Below, in pieces: positions 39,577 to 47,837 of a stretch of 64,000 nucleotides of DNA. Below the pieces are notes generated by a model. The model had not been told where the DNA came from. It saw only the letters and a program-made list of their open reading frames with translations, and ran no database searches. Source of the stretch: Streptomyces geranii (GTDB lineage: Bacteria > Actinomycetota > Actinomycetes > Streptomycetales > Streptomycetaceae). Made by a program: the position numbers and the translations under genes. Location of the stretch: positions 62,001 to 126,000 of the forward strand of contig NZ_PJME01000025.1 in NCBI RefSeq assembly GCF_002954775.1, in the 5' to 3' direction. Position 1 is the first letter of the stretch. Every line of letters begins with the position of its first letter.

Positions 39577-41202
39577 CTAGTGCGAGTGACCGTGGCCGTG
39601 GCCGCCCGCGGCCGACTCTTCCTCTTCCTTCTTCTCGACGACCAGGGTCTCGGTCGTGAGGAGGAGGGAGGCGATCGAGGCCGCGTTCTCCAGGGCGGAG
39701 CGGGTGACCTTGACCGGGTCGATGACGCCCTGCTTGACCAGGTCGCCGTACTCGCCGGTGGCGGCGTTGAAGCCCTGGCCCTTGTCCAGCTCGGCGACCT
39801 TGGAGGTGATGACGTAACCCTCCAGGCCGGCGTTCTCGGCGATCCAGCGCAGCGGCTCGACGGCGGCTTTGCGGACGACCGCGACACCCGTCGCCTCGTC
39901 GCCGGTCTTGCCGAGGTTGCCCTCGAGGATCTTCACGGCGTGGACGAGCGCGGAGCCACCGCCGGAGACGATGCCCTCCTCGACCGCGGCGCGGGTCGCC
40001 GAGATGGCGTCCTCAAGGCGGTGCTTCTTCTCCTTCAGCTCCACCTCGGTGGCGGCGCCGACCTTGATCACGCACACGCCGCCGGCCAGCTTCGCGAGGC
40101 GCTCCTGGAGCTTCTCGCGGTCCCAGTCGGAGTCCGTGTTCTCGATCTCGGCCTTGATCTGGTTGACCCGGCCGGCCACGGCGCCGGTGTCGCCACCGCC
40201 GTCGACGATGACCGTGTCGTCCTTGGAGATGGTGACGCGGCGGGCGGTGCCCAGTACGTCGATGCCGACCTGGTCGAGCTTGAGGCCGACCTCCTCGGCG
40301 ATGACCTCGGCGCCGGTGAGCGCGGCCATGTCGCCGAGCATCGCCTTGCGGCGGTCACCGAAGCCGGGGGCCTTGACGGCGACCGCGTTGAACGTGCCGC
40401 GGATCTTGTTCACGACGAGGGTCGACAGGGCCTCGCCCTCGACGTCCTCGGCGATGATCAGCAGCGGCTTGGAGGAGTTGGTCTGGATGACCTTCTCAAG
40501 CAGCGGCAGCAGGTCCTGGATGGAGGAGATCTTGCCCTGGTGGATCAGGATGTACGGGTCGTCGAGGACGGCCTCCATACGCTCCTGGTCGGACACCATG
40601 TACGGGGACAGGTAGCCCTTGTCGAAGGCCATGCCCTCGGTGAAGTCCAGCTCCAGACCGAAGGTGTTGGACTCCTCGACGGTGATGACACCGTCCTTGC
40701 CGACCTTGTCCATCGCCTCGGCGATCAGCTCGCCGACCTGGGTGTCCTGCGCGGAGAGCGCGGCCACGGCGGCGATGTCGGACTTCTCCTCGATCGGGCG
40801 GGCGGTCTCGAGGAGCTCCTCGGACACAGCCTTGACCGCCGCGTCGATGCCCTTCTTCAGGGCGGCCGGGGAGGCGCCGGCGGCGACGTTCTTCAGGCCC
40901 TCGCGGACGAGCGCCTGGGCCAGCACGGTGGCGGTGGTCGTACCGTCACCCGCGATGTCGTTGGTCTTGGTCGCCACCTCCTTCACCAGCTGGGCGCCGA
41001 GGTTCTCGTACGGGTCGTCCAGCTCGACCTCACGGGCGATGGTGACGCCGTCGTTGGTGATGGTCGGAGCGCCGAACTTCTTGTCGATGACGACGTTGCG
41101 GCCCTTGGGGCCGATCGTCACCTTCACCGTGTCGGCAAGCTTGTTGACGCCGCGCTCAAGGGCGCGACGGGCGTCCTCGTCGAACTTCAGGATCTTCGCC
41201 AT
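39577..41202 (-). CDS. groEL: chaperonin GroEL (operon-borne, His-rich tail)
   Basis: 541 residues of 60-kDa chaperonin: MAKILKFDEDARRALERGVN, the ATP site VTIGPKGRNVVIDKKFGAP and AGDGTTTATVLAQALV, and GGGSALVHAVK. The C-terminal tail is EEEESAAGGHGHGHSH, i.e. His-rich rather than the Gly-Gly-Met repeat. This is typical of the actinobacterial GroEL1 type encoded with groES. The essential GroEL2-type copy usually lies elsewhere. It is 130 nt downstream of groES in one operon controlled by two CIRCE elements upstream of groES. Confidence 0.97.
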   Translation of the reverse strand: MAKILKFDEDARRALERGVNKLADTVKVTIGPKGRNVVIDKKFGAPTITNDGVTIAREVELDDPYENLGAQLVKEVATKTNDIAGDGTTTATVLAQALVREGLKNVAAGASPAALKKGIDAAVKAVSEELLETARPIEEKSDIAAVAALSAQDTQVGELIAEAMDKVGKDGVITVEESNTFGLELDFTEGMAFDKGYLSPYMVSDQERMEAVLDDPYILIHQGKISSIQDLLPLLEKVIQTNSSKPLLIIAEDVEGEALSTLVVNKIRGTFNAVAVKAPGFGDRRKAMLGDMAALTGAEVIAEEVGLKLDQVGIDVLGTARRVTISKDDTVIVDGGGDTGAVAGRVNQIKAEIENTDSDWDREKLQERLAKLAGGVCVIKVGAATEVELKEKKHRLEDAISATRAAVEEGIVSGGGSALVHAVKILEGNLGKTGDEATGVAVVRKAAVEPLRWIAENAGLEGYVITSKVAELDKGQGFNAATGEYGDLVKQGVIDPVKVTRSALENAASIASLLLTTETLVVEKKEEEESAAGGHGHGHSH

Positions 41203-41332
41203 GGGAGCGGTTCAGCCCTCTCGGAAAATTGGGAGAACGAACTGCGCCCCCGGCACCCGGCTGTTGAAGGTCGCGGGGGCCAGGGGCGTAGTTCACACTG
41301 CAATGCTGGTAATGCCTGTAATACCGAGTGAC

Positions 41333-41641
41333 TTACTTCTCCACGATCGCGAGCACGTCGCGAGCGGAGAGGACGAGGTACTCCTCGCCGTTGTACTTCA
41401 CTTCGGTGCCGCCGTACTTGCTGTACAGCACGATGTCGCCGGTCTTGACGTCGAGCGGAAGCCGCTCGCCGTTCTCGAAGCGGCCCGGGCCCACGGCCAG
41501 GACGACGCCCTCCTGGGGCTTCTCCTTGGCGGTGTCCGGGATGACCAGGCCAGAGGCCGTGGTCTGCTCGGCGTCGAGCGGCTGGACCACAATGCGGTCC
41601 TCGAGCGGCTTGATGGCAACCTTGGAGCTGGTGGTCGTCAC
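41333..41641 (-). CDS. groES: co-chaperonin GroES
   Basis: 102 residues: KVAIKPLEDRIVVQPLDAEQ, the mobile loop region TTASGLVIPDTAKEKPQEG, and GDIVLYSKYGGTEVKYNGEEYLVLSARDVLA at the end. It caps the GroEL ring. It is the first gene of groES-groEL. Two CIRCE inverted repeats lie about 100-170 nt upstream, so HrcA repression and heat induction are expected. Confidence 0.97.
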   Translation of the reverse strand: MTTTSSKVAIKPLEDRIVVQPLDAEQTTASGLVIPDTAKEKPQEGVVLAVGPGRFENGERLPLDVKTGDIVLYSKYGGTEVKYNGEEYLVLSARDVLAIVEK

Positions 41642-41738
41642 GATCCGACCTCCCCCTTCGGAGATCTCACGGGGTTAACTGTCTGAGGTGGCGACCAGGT
41701 GGATCCGTCGTCGCGGGTGCCGGACCTGCCCGTCGCTA

Positions 41739-41765
41739 TTGGCACTCTCCAGGGGGGAGTGCCAG
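41739..41765 (-). promoter_or_regulatory. CIRCE element (HrcA operator), groES-proximal
   Basis: TTGGCACTC-N9-GAGTGCCAG, a close match to the CIRCE consensus TTAGCACTC-N9-GAGTGCTAA. Confidence 0.85.
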
Positions 41766-41785
41766 ACCTGAGACTATGACCGCGA

Positions 41786-41812
41786 TTAGCACTCGGTCAA
41801 GCGGACTGCTAA
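41786..41812 (-). promoter_or_regulatory. CIRCE element (HrcA operator), groES-distal
   Basis: TTAGCACTC-N9-GACTGCTAA, one mismatch from the consensus in the right arm. It is centred 47 bp from the first CIRCE. Confidence 0.88.
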
Positions 41813-41852
41813 TTCCGTACGCGTGGCCGGGCCGGTGGTTCTGCCTGTGGAC

Positions 41853-42563
41853 CTACAGGTAGTCCTCCAGGCGGGCCACTCTCAGGCCCCTCTCCCGCAC
41901 CTCCCTGAGCAGCCTCAGCGTCTCCTCGACCTGGGGTGGGCCCACCAGGACGATGGCGCCCGGGCGGAGGCTCGCGCCCTTGGTCCACAGGACGACCGCC
42001 GACACGCCGCAGTCCGCCGCCGCGCGCAGGGTCGTCGGGTCGTAGAGGCCGTGGGGCGGACGGAAGAGGCGGGGGCGGATGCCGAAGCGCTCACGGAGTT
42101 TGTCCTGCTGGCCGCAGATCTCAGCGCGCTGGCCGGCGTACGGCAGGCCGCGCAGGGTCTGGTGGTCCAGGGTGTGGTTCTGGACGTTGGCGCCGACCTC
42201 GCGCAGCCGGGCGAAGTGGCCGTAGCCCGGGCCCACGACGCTGTCCGTGAGGAACATGCTGACCGGGAGCCGCCGTTCGCGGACCAGTTCGACGAACCGG
42301 GGATCGCGTTCGGCGCCGTCGTCGTAGGTGAGGAAGACGACCTTGTCGTGGGTACGGACGCGGTCGACGACCGGGGGCAGGGCCGCGCCGGCCGCACCGC
42401 TCGGGCCGCTCGCGCCACCCGCCGCGAGCCGGGAGTGCGCGCTCGTCGCCGCCGCCGATCGCGCCGGGTCCATGGGCGGGGCGCAGCCGACCGCCACTGC
42501 CGCCAGCAGTGCGACGGCGAGCGCGGTGGCGGTCAGGGCACGGGGGCGGGGACGCGCGGTCAC
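41853..42563 (-). CDS. polysaccharide deacetylase-like lipoprotein (downstream copy)
   Basis: 236 residues from GTG 42563 (GGAGG 7 nt upstream). A lipoprotein signal peptide ends LLAAVAVGC. The NodB-type domain has VVFLTYDDGAERD (motif 1), NHTLDH (motif 2) and RPPHGLYD (motif 3). The late histidine of the usual 'LLH' motif is missing: the upstream copy has GDIVLSHF, this one GAIVLVGPP. By family knowledge that residue is catalytic, so activity is doubtful. Its GTG overlaps the upstream deacetylase's TGA (GTGA), and both proteins end VARLEDYL, so this is a tandem duplicate. Confidence 0.85.
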   Translation of the reverse strand: MTARPRPRALTATALAVALLAAVAVGCAPPMDPARSAAATSAHSRLAAGGASGPSGAAGAALPPVVDRVRTHDKVVFLTYDDGAERDPRFVELVRERRLPVSMFLTDSVVGPGYGHFARLREVGANVQNHTLDHQTLRGLPYAGQRAEICGQQDKLRERFGIRPRLFRPPHGLYDPTTLRAAADCGVSAVVLWTKGASLRPGAIVLVGPPQVEETLRLLREVRERGLRVARLEDYL

Positions 42564-43465
42564 AGGTAGTCCTCCAGGCGGGCCACCGCGTACCCCTTGG
42601 CTGTGACGAGTTTCATGAAGCGGCGGACCATGTCGGGCATCGTGCCCTTGCCGTCGTCCTTGCCCCGGAAGTGGCTCAGCACGATGTCGCCGGGGTGGAT
42701 GTCGCAGTCCGCCTCGCGGTAGTCCCAGCGGTCGGCGAAGACCTCCTCGTTCCAGAGGGGCACGTGCTTCACGCCGCACGACTTGGCGGCGCGCAGGCTG
42801 TCCTCGTCGTAGTTGCCGTAGGGCGGGCGGAAGAGGGTCGGGCGGGTGCCGTAGCGCTTCTCGACGACGTCCTGCATGCCGCAGATCTCGGTGCGCTGGC
42901 GCTCGTAGGAGAGGGCGGGCAGGTAGCGGTGGTTGAGAGTGTGGTTGTTCAGTACGACGCCCAGGTCGCGCATCTTGCGGAAGTAGCCGTAGTCCTCCTT
43001 GACCAGGTAGTCGCTGAGGAACGCGGTGTACGGGATCTTCAGTTCGCTCATCATCCGCAGGAACGCCGGGTCCTTCTCGGCGCCGTCGTCGATCGTGAGG
43101 AAGACGACCTTGTGACGGGTGGGGATCGTGGTGAAGACGGGCGGCAGGCCGCGTTCCTCGTGGTCGTCGACCTCGAAGCCCTTACGGGTGGTGAGGCGGG
43201 GTTTGCGGGTGGGGGGCGGGGGTGCCGTGAGCGGGGGTGCGGTCAGGCCCCAGCGTTTCGCGGCGGCTGCGCGGGCCGCGTGGGCTCGGCCCAGTTTTCT
43301 GGCGTACGCGTCCAGGGCTCGGGCCGGGGGCGCGTGGAGGCGGAGTTCCTGGCCCGGGGCCGGGTGGGCCTTCTTCGGCGGGGTGCCGCTCTCCGCGCAG
43401 CCTGCGGCCAGGGCGGCCACGGTGAGCGCGGCGACTCCGGCGCGGATCATGGACGTATTGACCAT
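42560..43465 (-). CDS. polysaccharide deacetylase lipoprotein (upstream copy)
   Basis: About 301 residues. A lipoprotein signal (MIRAGVAALTVAALAAGC) is followed by a Pro-rich spacer and a NodB domain with VVFLTIDDGAEKD, NHTLNHRYL, RPPYGNYDED and GDIVLSHFRG, so all usual metal/catalytic motifs are present. It probably deacetylates a cell-wall or extracellular polymer at the outer membrane face. ATG 43465 is used; 43450 and 43501 are in-frame alternatives and none has a strong ribosome site. It is translationally coupled to the downstream copy and divergent from the methyltransferase gene. Confidence 0.87.
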   Translation of the reverse strand: MVNTSMIRAGVAALTVAALAAGCAESGTPPKKAHPAPGQELRLHAPPARALDAYARKLGRAHAARAAAAKRWGLTAPPLTAPPPPTRKPRLTTRKGFEVDDHEERGLPPVFTTIPTRHKVVFLTIDDGAEKDPAFLRMMSELKIPYTAFLSDYLVKEDYGYFRKMRDLGVVLNNHTLNHRYLPALSYERQRTEICGMQDVVEKRYGTRPTLFRPPYGNYDEDSLRAAKSCGVKHVPLWNEEVFADRWDYREADCDIHPGDIVLSHFRGKDDGKGTMPDMVRRFMKLVTAKGYAVARLEDYL

Positions 43466-43591
43466 TGACCGGTTTTTGTATGTTTGTCCTACTGTTCGCA
43501 TGGGGCTGGATCTTCCCAGGGTCGTGCCGTACGGGCGGCCCGACACCGCCGCCGGAAGCGCACCGTCCACCGGCTGGCCCACAATGACCCG

Positions 43592-44794
43592 GTGAACGAC
43601 CTCGCCACTCCCCTCTCCGCCTTCGCCGCCCTCCTCACCCCGGCGGGCCGCGCCCTCCTAGACGAGGTACGCGGTACCGACCCGGCCCGTGAACTGGCCG
43701 TCGCCACCCGGCTGCGCCGCGAGCATCCCGCCGAGCTGGTCTCGGCCGCGCTCGGGCAGGAGCGGCTGCGGCAGCGGGCGGTGGCGAAGTTCGGGGCAGC
43801 GGACGCCGGGCGGATGTTCTTCACGCCCAACGGGGTCGAGCAGTCGACGCGGGCGAGTGTGGCTTCGTACCGGGCGGGGCGGTTCAGGGAGTTGGGCGTG
43901 GGTTCCGTTGCCGACCTGTGCTGCGGGATCGGGGGCGATGCGATCGCGTTCGCGCGGGCGGGCGTTCGGGTCCTCGCCGTGGACCGGGATCCGCTCACGG
44001 TCGCCGTCGCGCGGGCGAACGTCGAGGCGCTGGGGATCGGGGAGCTGGTGGAGGTGCGGGAGGCCGACGTCGCCGATGTCGACGTCTCCTCGTACGACGC
44101 CCTGTTCGTCGATCCCGGCCGGCGTGGGGGGCGGGGGCGGATCTTCGATCCCGAGGCTTACTCGCCGCCCTTGTCGTGGGCCGTGGACGCCGCCCGGAAG
44201 GCGCCGGTCGCCGCGCTGAAGATCGCGCCCGGGGTGCCGCACGAGGCGGTTCCGGGGGAGGCGGGGGCCGAGTGGATCTCGGACGGCGGGGATGTGAAGG
44301 AGGCGGTGTTGTGGTTCGGGGCGGGGTCGGGGGGCGGGTTGGAGGGGGGCTCGGTGCGGGCAACTCTGCTGCCTGGGCCGCGTGTTCTGGACGGACGGGG
44401 GTTGCCTGATCCTCAAGTGCGGCCTGTGGGGCGGTACTTGTACGAGCCTGATGGCGCCGTCATTCGGGCTCATCTGGTGGCGGAGGTTGCCGAGGAGGTG
44501 GGTGGGGGGCTGATCGACGAGACGATCGCCTATGTGACGGGGGATGAGTTGCGGGGTACTTCGTTCGCCTCTGTTTATGAGATCACCGATCAACTGCCTT
44601 TTGGGGTGAAGAAATTGAAGGCGTTGCTTCGGGAGCGGGGGGTTGGGGTGCTTACCGTGAAGAAGCGGGGGTCGGCTGTTGAGCCGGAGGCTTTGCGGAA
44701 GATGGTGAAGGTTTCCGGGCCTCATTCCGCGACGGTTTTTCTTACTCGGGTGGGTGGGGCGCCGGCCATGTTGATTGGGCAGCCTGTGGGTTGA
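43592..44794 (+). CDS. class I SAM-dependent methyltransferase with THUMP-like C-terminal domain
   Basis: 400 residues. The SAM-binding core is GSVADLCCGIGGDAIAFARAGVRVLAVDRDP, followed by VDPGRRGGRGRIFDPEAYSPP at the catalytic loop. The C-terminal ~90 residues (YVTGDELRGTSFASVYEITDQLPFGVKKLKALL ... VGVLTVKKRG) form the THUMP-like module that accompanies this methyltransferase group, which suggests an RNA substrate. Codon usage drifts to more T-rich choices toward the 3' end but remains coding. The start is GTG 43592. It ends just before a widespread Streptomyces repeat and the converging ECF sigma gene. Confidence 0.9.
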   Translation: MNDLATPLSAFAALLTPAGRALLDEVRGTDPARELAVATRLRREHPAELVSAALGQERLRQRAVAKFGAADAGRMFFTPNGVEQSTRASVASYRAGRFRELGVGSVADLCCGIGGDAIAFARAGVRVLAVDRDPLTVAVARANVEALGIGELVEVREADVADVDVSSYDALFVDPGRRGGRGRIFDPEAYSPPLSWAVDAARKAPVAALKIAPGVPHEAVPGEAGAEWISDGGDVKEAVLWFGAGSGGGLEGGSVRATLLPGPRVLDGRGLPDPQVRPVGRYLYEPDGAVIRAHLVAEVAEEVGGGLIDETIAYVTGDELRGTSFASVYEITDQLPFGVKKLKALLRERGVGVLTVKKRGSAVEPEALRKMVKVSGPHSATVFLTRVGGAPAMLIGQPVG

Positions 44795-44823
44795 GTCTTG
44801 TTTGTGGGCTGCGGGTGCGTGGG

Positions 44824-44856
44824 GGCTTGTCGCGCAGTTCCACGCGCCCCTAAAGG
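44824..44856. repeat. Streptomyces interspersed repeat, copy 1 (contains a stop codon)
   Basis: A 33-nt element starting GGCTTGTCGCGCAGTTCC and ending CGCGCCCCTAAAGG. It is identical to copy 2 at 49283-49315 except for one base. On the minus strand it supplies CTT-TAG, the last codon and stop of the ECF sigma gene. Confidence 0.75.
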
Positions 44857-46130
44857 CATTCTTCCGCTCGGGTTCTCAACAAGTTCCGTTCTCTTTCGTT
44901 CTGGGTCAGGGACGCTGCCCTCAGGAAATCTGCTCTTGCCTCCTCCTTTCTGCCCAGGCGTTGGAGGAGGTCTGCTCTCACGCTCGGTAGCAAGTGGTAG
45001 TCGCGGAGGGTTGGTTCGGTGGTCAGGCTGTCGATGATCCGCAGGGCCTGGACCGGACCCTCCGCCATGGAGACGGCCACCGCTCGGTTCAACTCCACCA
45101 CCGGGGAAGGGGATCGGGCCGCCAGGGCCGCGTACAGGGCGGCGATTCTGGGCCAGTCCGTGGTGTCGTAGGAAGCCGCGTGGGCGTGGCAGGCGGCGAT
45201 CGTCGCCTGGAGGGTGTACGGGCCTGGGCCCGATGTCGATGTCGTCGCGCCCGCCGCTTCCGCTCGGGACAGGGCCGTGAAGCCTCGGGCGATCAGCATG
45301 CGGTTCCAGCGGGCGCGGTTCTGGTCCTTGAGGAGCACCGGTTCGCCTGTCGGGCCCGTGCGGGCCGCCGAGCGGGACGCCTGTAGCTCCAACAGGGCCG
45401 TCAACGCGTGCACTTCGGGTTCCTTGGGCATCAGGCCCTGCAGTACGCGGGCCAGGCGAAGGGCGTCCTCGCAGAGGGCGGGGCGCAGCAGGTCGTCGCC
45501 CGCTGTGGCGGCGTAACCCTCGTTGAAGATCAGGTAGATGACCTCCAGGACCGAGCCGAGCCGGGCCTCGCGCTGGGGGCCGTACGGGACCTCGAAGGCG
45601 ACGTTCTTCGTCGCGAGGGTTCGTTTGGCGCGGACGATGCGCTGGGCGACCGTCGGTTCCGGGACCAGGAAGGCCCGGGCGATCTCCGGGGTGGTGAGGC
45701 CGCCGAGGAGGCGGAGGGTGAGGGCGATGCGGGACTCGGCGGAGAGGACCGGGTGGCAGGCCGTGAAGACCAGGCGGAGGAGGTCGTCGTCGATGTCCTC
45801 GGGGGTGGGGGGTTCGGGCGGCTCGACCGTGGTTTCCAGGCTGCGGCCGATCTCCGTCAGCTTGCGCGCGTACGTCTCGCGGCGGCGGATCAGGTCCACG
45901 GCCCGGTGTCTGGCCGTCGTCATGAGCCAGGCCGCCGGGTTGTCGGGGACGCCGTCGCGTGGCCACTGTTCGAGGGCGGCCACCAGGGCGTCCTGGGCCA
46001 GTTCCTCGGCGATTCCGATGTCCCGGACGGTGCGGGTGACGGCCGCGATGATGCGGGGGGACTCCAGGCGGTAGACCGTCTCGACCGTTCTGCGCGGGTC
46101 CTCGGTGGGCTGTGTGTGTTTCGGTGTCAC
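44850..46130 (-). CDS. ECF42-type RNA polymerase sigma factor with C-terminal extension
   Basis: 426 residues. Sigma region 2 (VYRLESPRIIAAVTRTVRDIGIAEELAQDALVAAL ... AWLMTTARHRAVDLIRR) and region 4 (LTLRLLGGLTTPEIARAFLVPEPTVAQRIVRAKRTL) are followed by a ~220-residue helical extension. This is the architecture of the ECF42 group. ECF42 genes usually sit next to a DGPF/YCII gene, as here. No anti-sigma factor is adjacent; the extension is thought to regulate activity. The start is GTG 46130 with a weak ribosome site. Its TAG stop falls inside an interspersed repeat. Confidence 0.88.
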   Translation of the reverse strand: MTPKHTQPTEDPRRTVETVYRLESPRIIAAVTRTVRDIGIAEELAQDALVAALEQWPRDGVPDNPAAWLMTTARHRAVDLIRRRETYARKLTEIGRSLETTVEPPEPPTPEDIDDDLLRLVFTACHPVLSAESRIALTLRLLGGLTTPEIARAFLVPEPTVAQRIVRAKRTLATKNVAFEVPYGPQREARLGSVLEVIYLIFNEGYAATAGDDLLRPALCEDALRLARVLQGLMPKEPEVHALTALLELQASRSAARTGPTGEPVLLKDQNRARWNRMLIARGFTALSRAEAAGATTSTSGPGPYTLQATIAACHAHAASYDTTDWPRIAALYAALAARSPSPVVELNRAVAVSMAEGPVQALRIIDSLTTEPTLRDYHLLPSVRADLLQRLGRKEEARADFLRAASLTQNERERNLLRTRAEECL

Positions 46131-46174
46131 AGCCCACCATCAGACACCCGTGCGGGCCTGGGGCCAAGGAGGGA

Positions 46175-46531
46175 TCAGCCCTCGGCGATCTCCCGGACCT
46201 CGCAGGTCACCGTCCAGAACTCCTCGTGCACCTTCAGGAACCGCTTGGTCCACTCGATGGCCTCGGCCATGTCCTTGCACTGCGTGATGGCGTAGCCACC
46301 GACGATCTCCTTGGACTCCGTGAAGGGGCCGTCGGTGACCGAGATCTTGCCGTCCTGCCAGTGGACGCGGGCGCCCTGTGCGGTGGGGGTCAGGCCTGCG
46401 GTGTCGAGCATGACGCCGGCCTTGGTGACCTCCTCGATCAGTTCGCCCATGCGCCGCATCAGCTCGGGGCTGGGGCCTTCGGCGGGGGCGGTGGACTCGT
46501 CGATCTTCACGAGGGAGAGGTAGCGGGGCAT
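46175..46531 (-). CDS. DGPF/YCII-family protein, partner of the ECF42 sigma factor
   Basis: 118 residues: MPRYLSLVKIDESTAPAEGPSPELMRRM, the DGPF motif as TDGPFTESKEIVGGYAI, and CKDMAEAIEWTKRFLKVH. This small ferredoxin-like fold is regularly encoded beside ECF42 sigma factors, and its function is not known. The ATG has AGGAGG about 6 nt upstream. It is transcribed just before the sigma gene (44 nt gap), so the two are co-transcribed. Confidence 0.9.
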   Translation of the reverse strand: MPRYLSLVKIDESTAPAEGPSPELMRRMGELIEEVTKAGVMLDTAGLTPTAQGARVHWQDGKISVTDGPFTESKEIVGGYAITQCKDMAEAIEWTKRFLKVHEEFWTVTCEVREIAEG

Positions 46532-46553
46532 GGGGGCCTCCTGGAGTTGGGCG

Positions 46554-46576
46554 GAGCCCGGGTCCTTTCCGGGCTC
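46554..46576 (-). terminator. hairpin between the LCP and DGPF genes
   Basis: GAGCCCGG (46554-46561) pairs with CCGGGCTC (46569-46576), loop GTCCTTT. It is 70-90 nt past the LCP stop and about 23 nt upstream of the DGPF start: either the LCP terminator or a 5'-UTR hairpin. Confidence 0.5.
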
Positions 46577-46646
46577 TCACCACTCCGTCGAACGGGGAGG
46601 GCCCGGATCGACACGGTCTCCGGAAAACTTCTCCCCTATTCCAGAC

Positions 46647-47729
46647 CTACTTCAGGGTCGCCCACAGTTCCGCCGCCTCCGGCTGCTCCGCCACCACCCT
46701 GTTGGCGTCGGACGCCGCCGTCACCACCGGCATCGTGACCGTCTTCAGGTCGTCCGCCGACAGGCCCTGGAGGCTCTGGCCCAGGCTCATCAGCTCGGTG
46801 AGCGAGTCCAGACCGGTGTCCGTCGTCAGGCTGGCCGTCGCCACGTCGGCGACCTTGTACAGCTTGGCCGGGCTCGTCAGCAGGTTCGTCGAGGAGATCT
46901 GCTGGAGGAGGGCCTTGACCAGTTTCTGCTGGAGACCTATCCGGCCCAGGTCGCTGCCGTCGCCGATGCCGTGCCGGGTGCGGGCGAGCGCGAGGGCCTG
47001 GGTGCCGTCGAGGTGGTGTTCGCCCGCCAGGAGGTCGAGGTGGCTGTCGTCGTCGTGGATGTCCTCGTCCGTCGTCACCGTCACGCCGCCCAGCGCGTCC
47101 ACCAGGTCCGCGAAGCCGGCGAAGTCGACCTCCAGGTAGTGGTCCATGCGGACGTTCGTCATCGACTCCACCGTCTTGACCGCGCAGACCGGGCCGCCCA
47201 CCGAGTACGCCGTGTTGAACATGACCCCGTACGCCTCCGCCGTCGAACTCCCGTCCGACAGCGGGCAGGACGGGCGCGTGACCAGCGTGTCGCGCGGGAT
47301 GCTCACGATCGTCGCCTTCGTACGGCCCGCGTCCAGGTGGACGACCATCGCGGTGTCCGACCGGGCGCCCTCGCTGCTGCCGCCGCCGAGTGCCTGGTTG
47401 CGCTTGCCGCTGCGTGAGTCCGAGCCCAGGACCAGGATGTTCAGCGCCTCGCTCGGGAGCGGTGTCGCCGAGGCGGAGGCTCCCGTCGACGGCAGCGCCT
47501 GCGTCTTGGCGGGGCGGTTGTCGCCGAGCGCGCTGTTGATGTCGACGCTCTTGATGTTGCGGTTCAGGTGCCAGTAGGCGTAGCCCCCGGCTCCTGCGGC
47601 GAGCACCAGGGTGCCGGCGAGTGTGAAGCCGACGGCCTTCAACCAGCGTGAGGGCCGTCGACCCACCTGCCGGGCTGCCTGTCTCTCCGCGCCCCCGTCG
47701 TCGTCGGACGTCTGTTCGTCTTCTCCCAT
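46647..47729 (-). CDS. LytR-CpsA-Psr (LCP) family cell-wall glycopolymer transferase
   Basis: 360 residues. A short cytoplasmic tail, one membrane helix (AVGFTLAGTLVLAAGAGGYAYW), a Ser/Pro linker and the LCP domain: ALNILVLGSDSRSG, SDTAMVVHLDAGRTKATIVSIPRDTLV, MDHYLEVDFAGFADLVDALGGV, and LALARTRHGIGDGSDLGRIGLQQKLV. LCP enzymes attach teichoic acid or other glycopolymers to peptidoglycan from lipid carriers outside the membrane, using the conserved Arg and Asp residues visible here. ATG 47729 follows an in-frame GTG at 47732; no good Shine-Dalgarno precedes either. Confidence 0.93.
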   Translation of the reverse strand: MGEDEQTSDDDGGAERQAARQVGRRPSRWLKAVGFTLAGTLVLAAGAGGYAYWHLNRNIKSVDINSALGDNRPAKTQALPSTGASASATPLPSEALNILVLGSDSRSGKRNQALGGGSSEGARSDTAMVVHLDAGRTKATIVSIPRDTLVTRPSCPLSDGSSTAEAYGVMFNTAYSVGGPVCAVKTVESMTNVRMDHYLEVDFAGFADLVDALGGVTVTTDEDIHDDDSHLDLLAGEHHLDGTQALALARTRHGIGDGSDLGRIGLQQKLVKALLQQISSTNLLTSPAKLYKVADVATASLTTDTGLDSLTELMSLGQSLQGLSADDLKTVTMPVVTAASDANRVVAEQPEAAELWATLK

Positions 47730-47837
47730 CACAGGAGGAACGTACGTCCGAATTATTACGAGCGGGGGCGCATGCCCGGCATTCTTCGGAAAATCTCACA
47801 CTTCTCAGGCGGAAATCAGCCCACGATCAATCCCGGA

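Noticed and set aside
44300..44794. Shift to T-richer codons in the 3' half of the methyltransferase gene as a sign of foreign DNA
   Set aside because: The THUMP-like domain is continuous and typical for the family; the shift alone is weak evidence.
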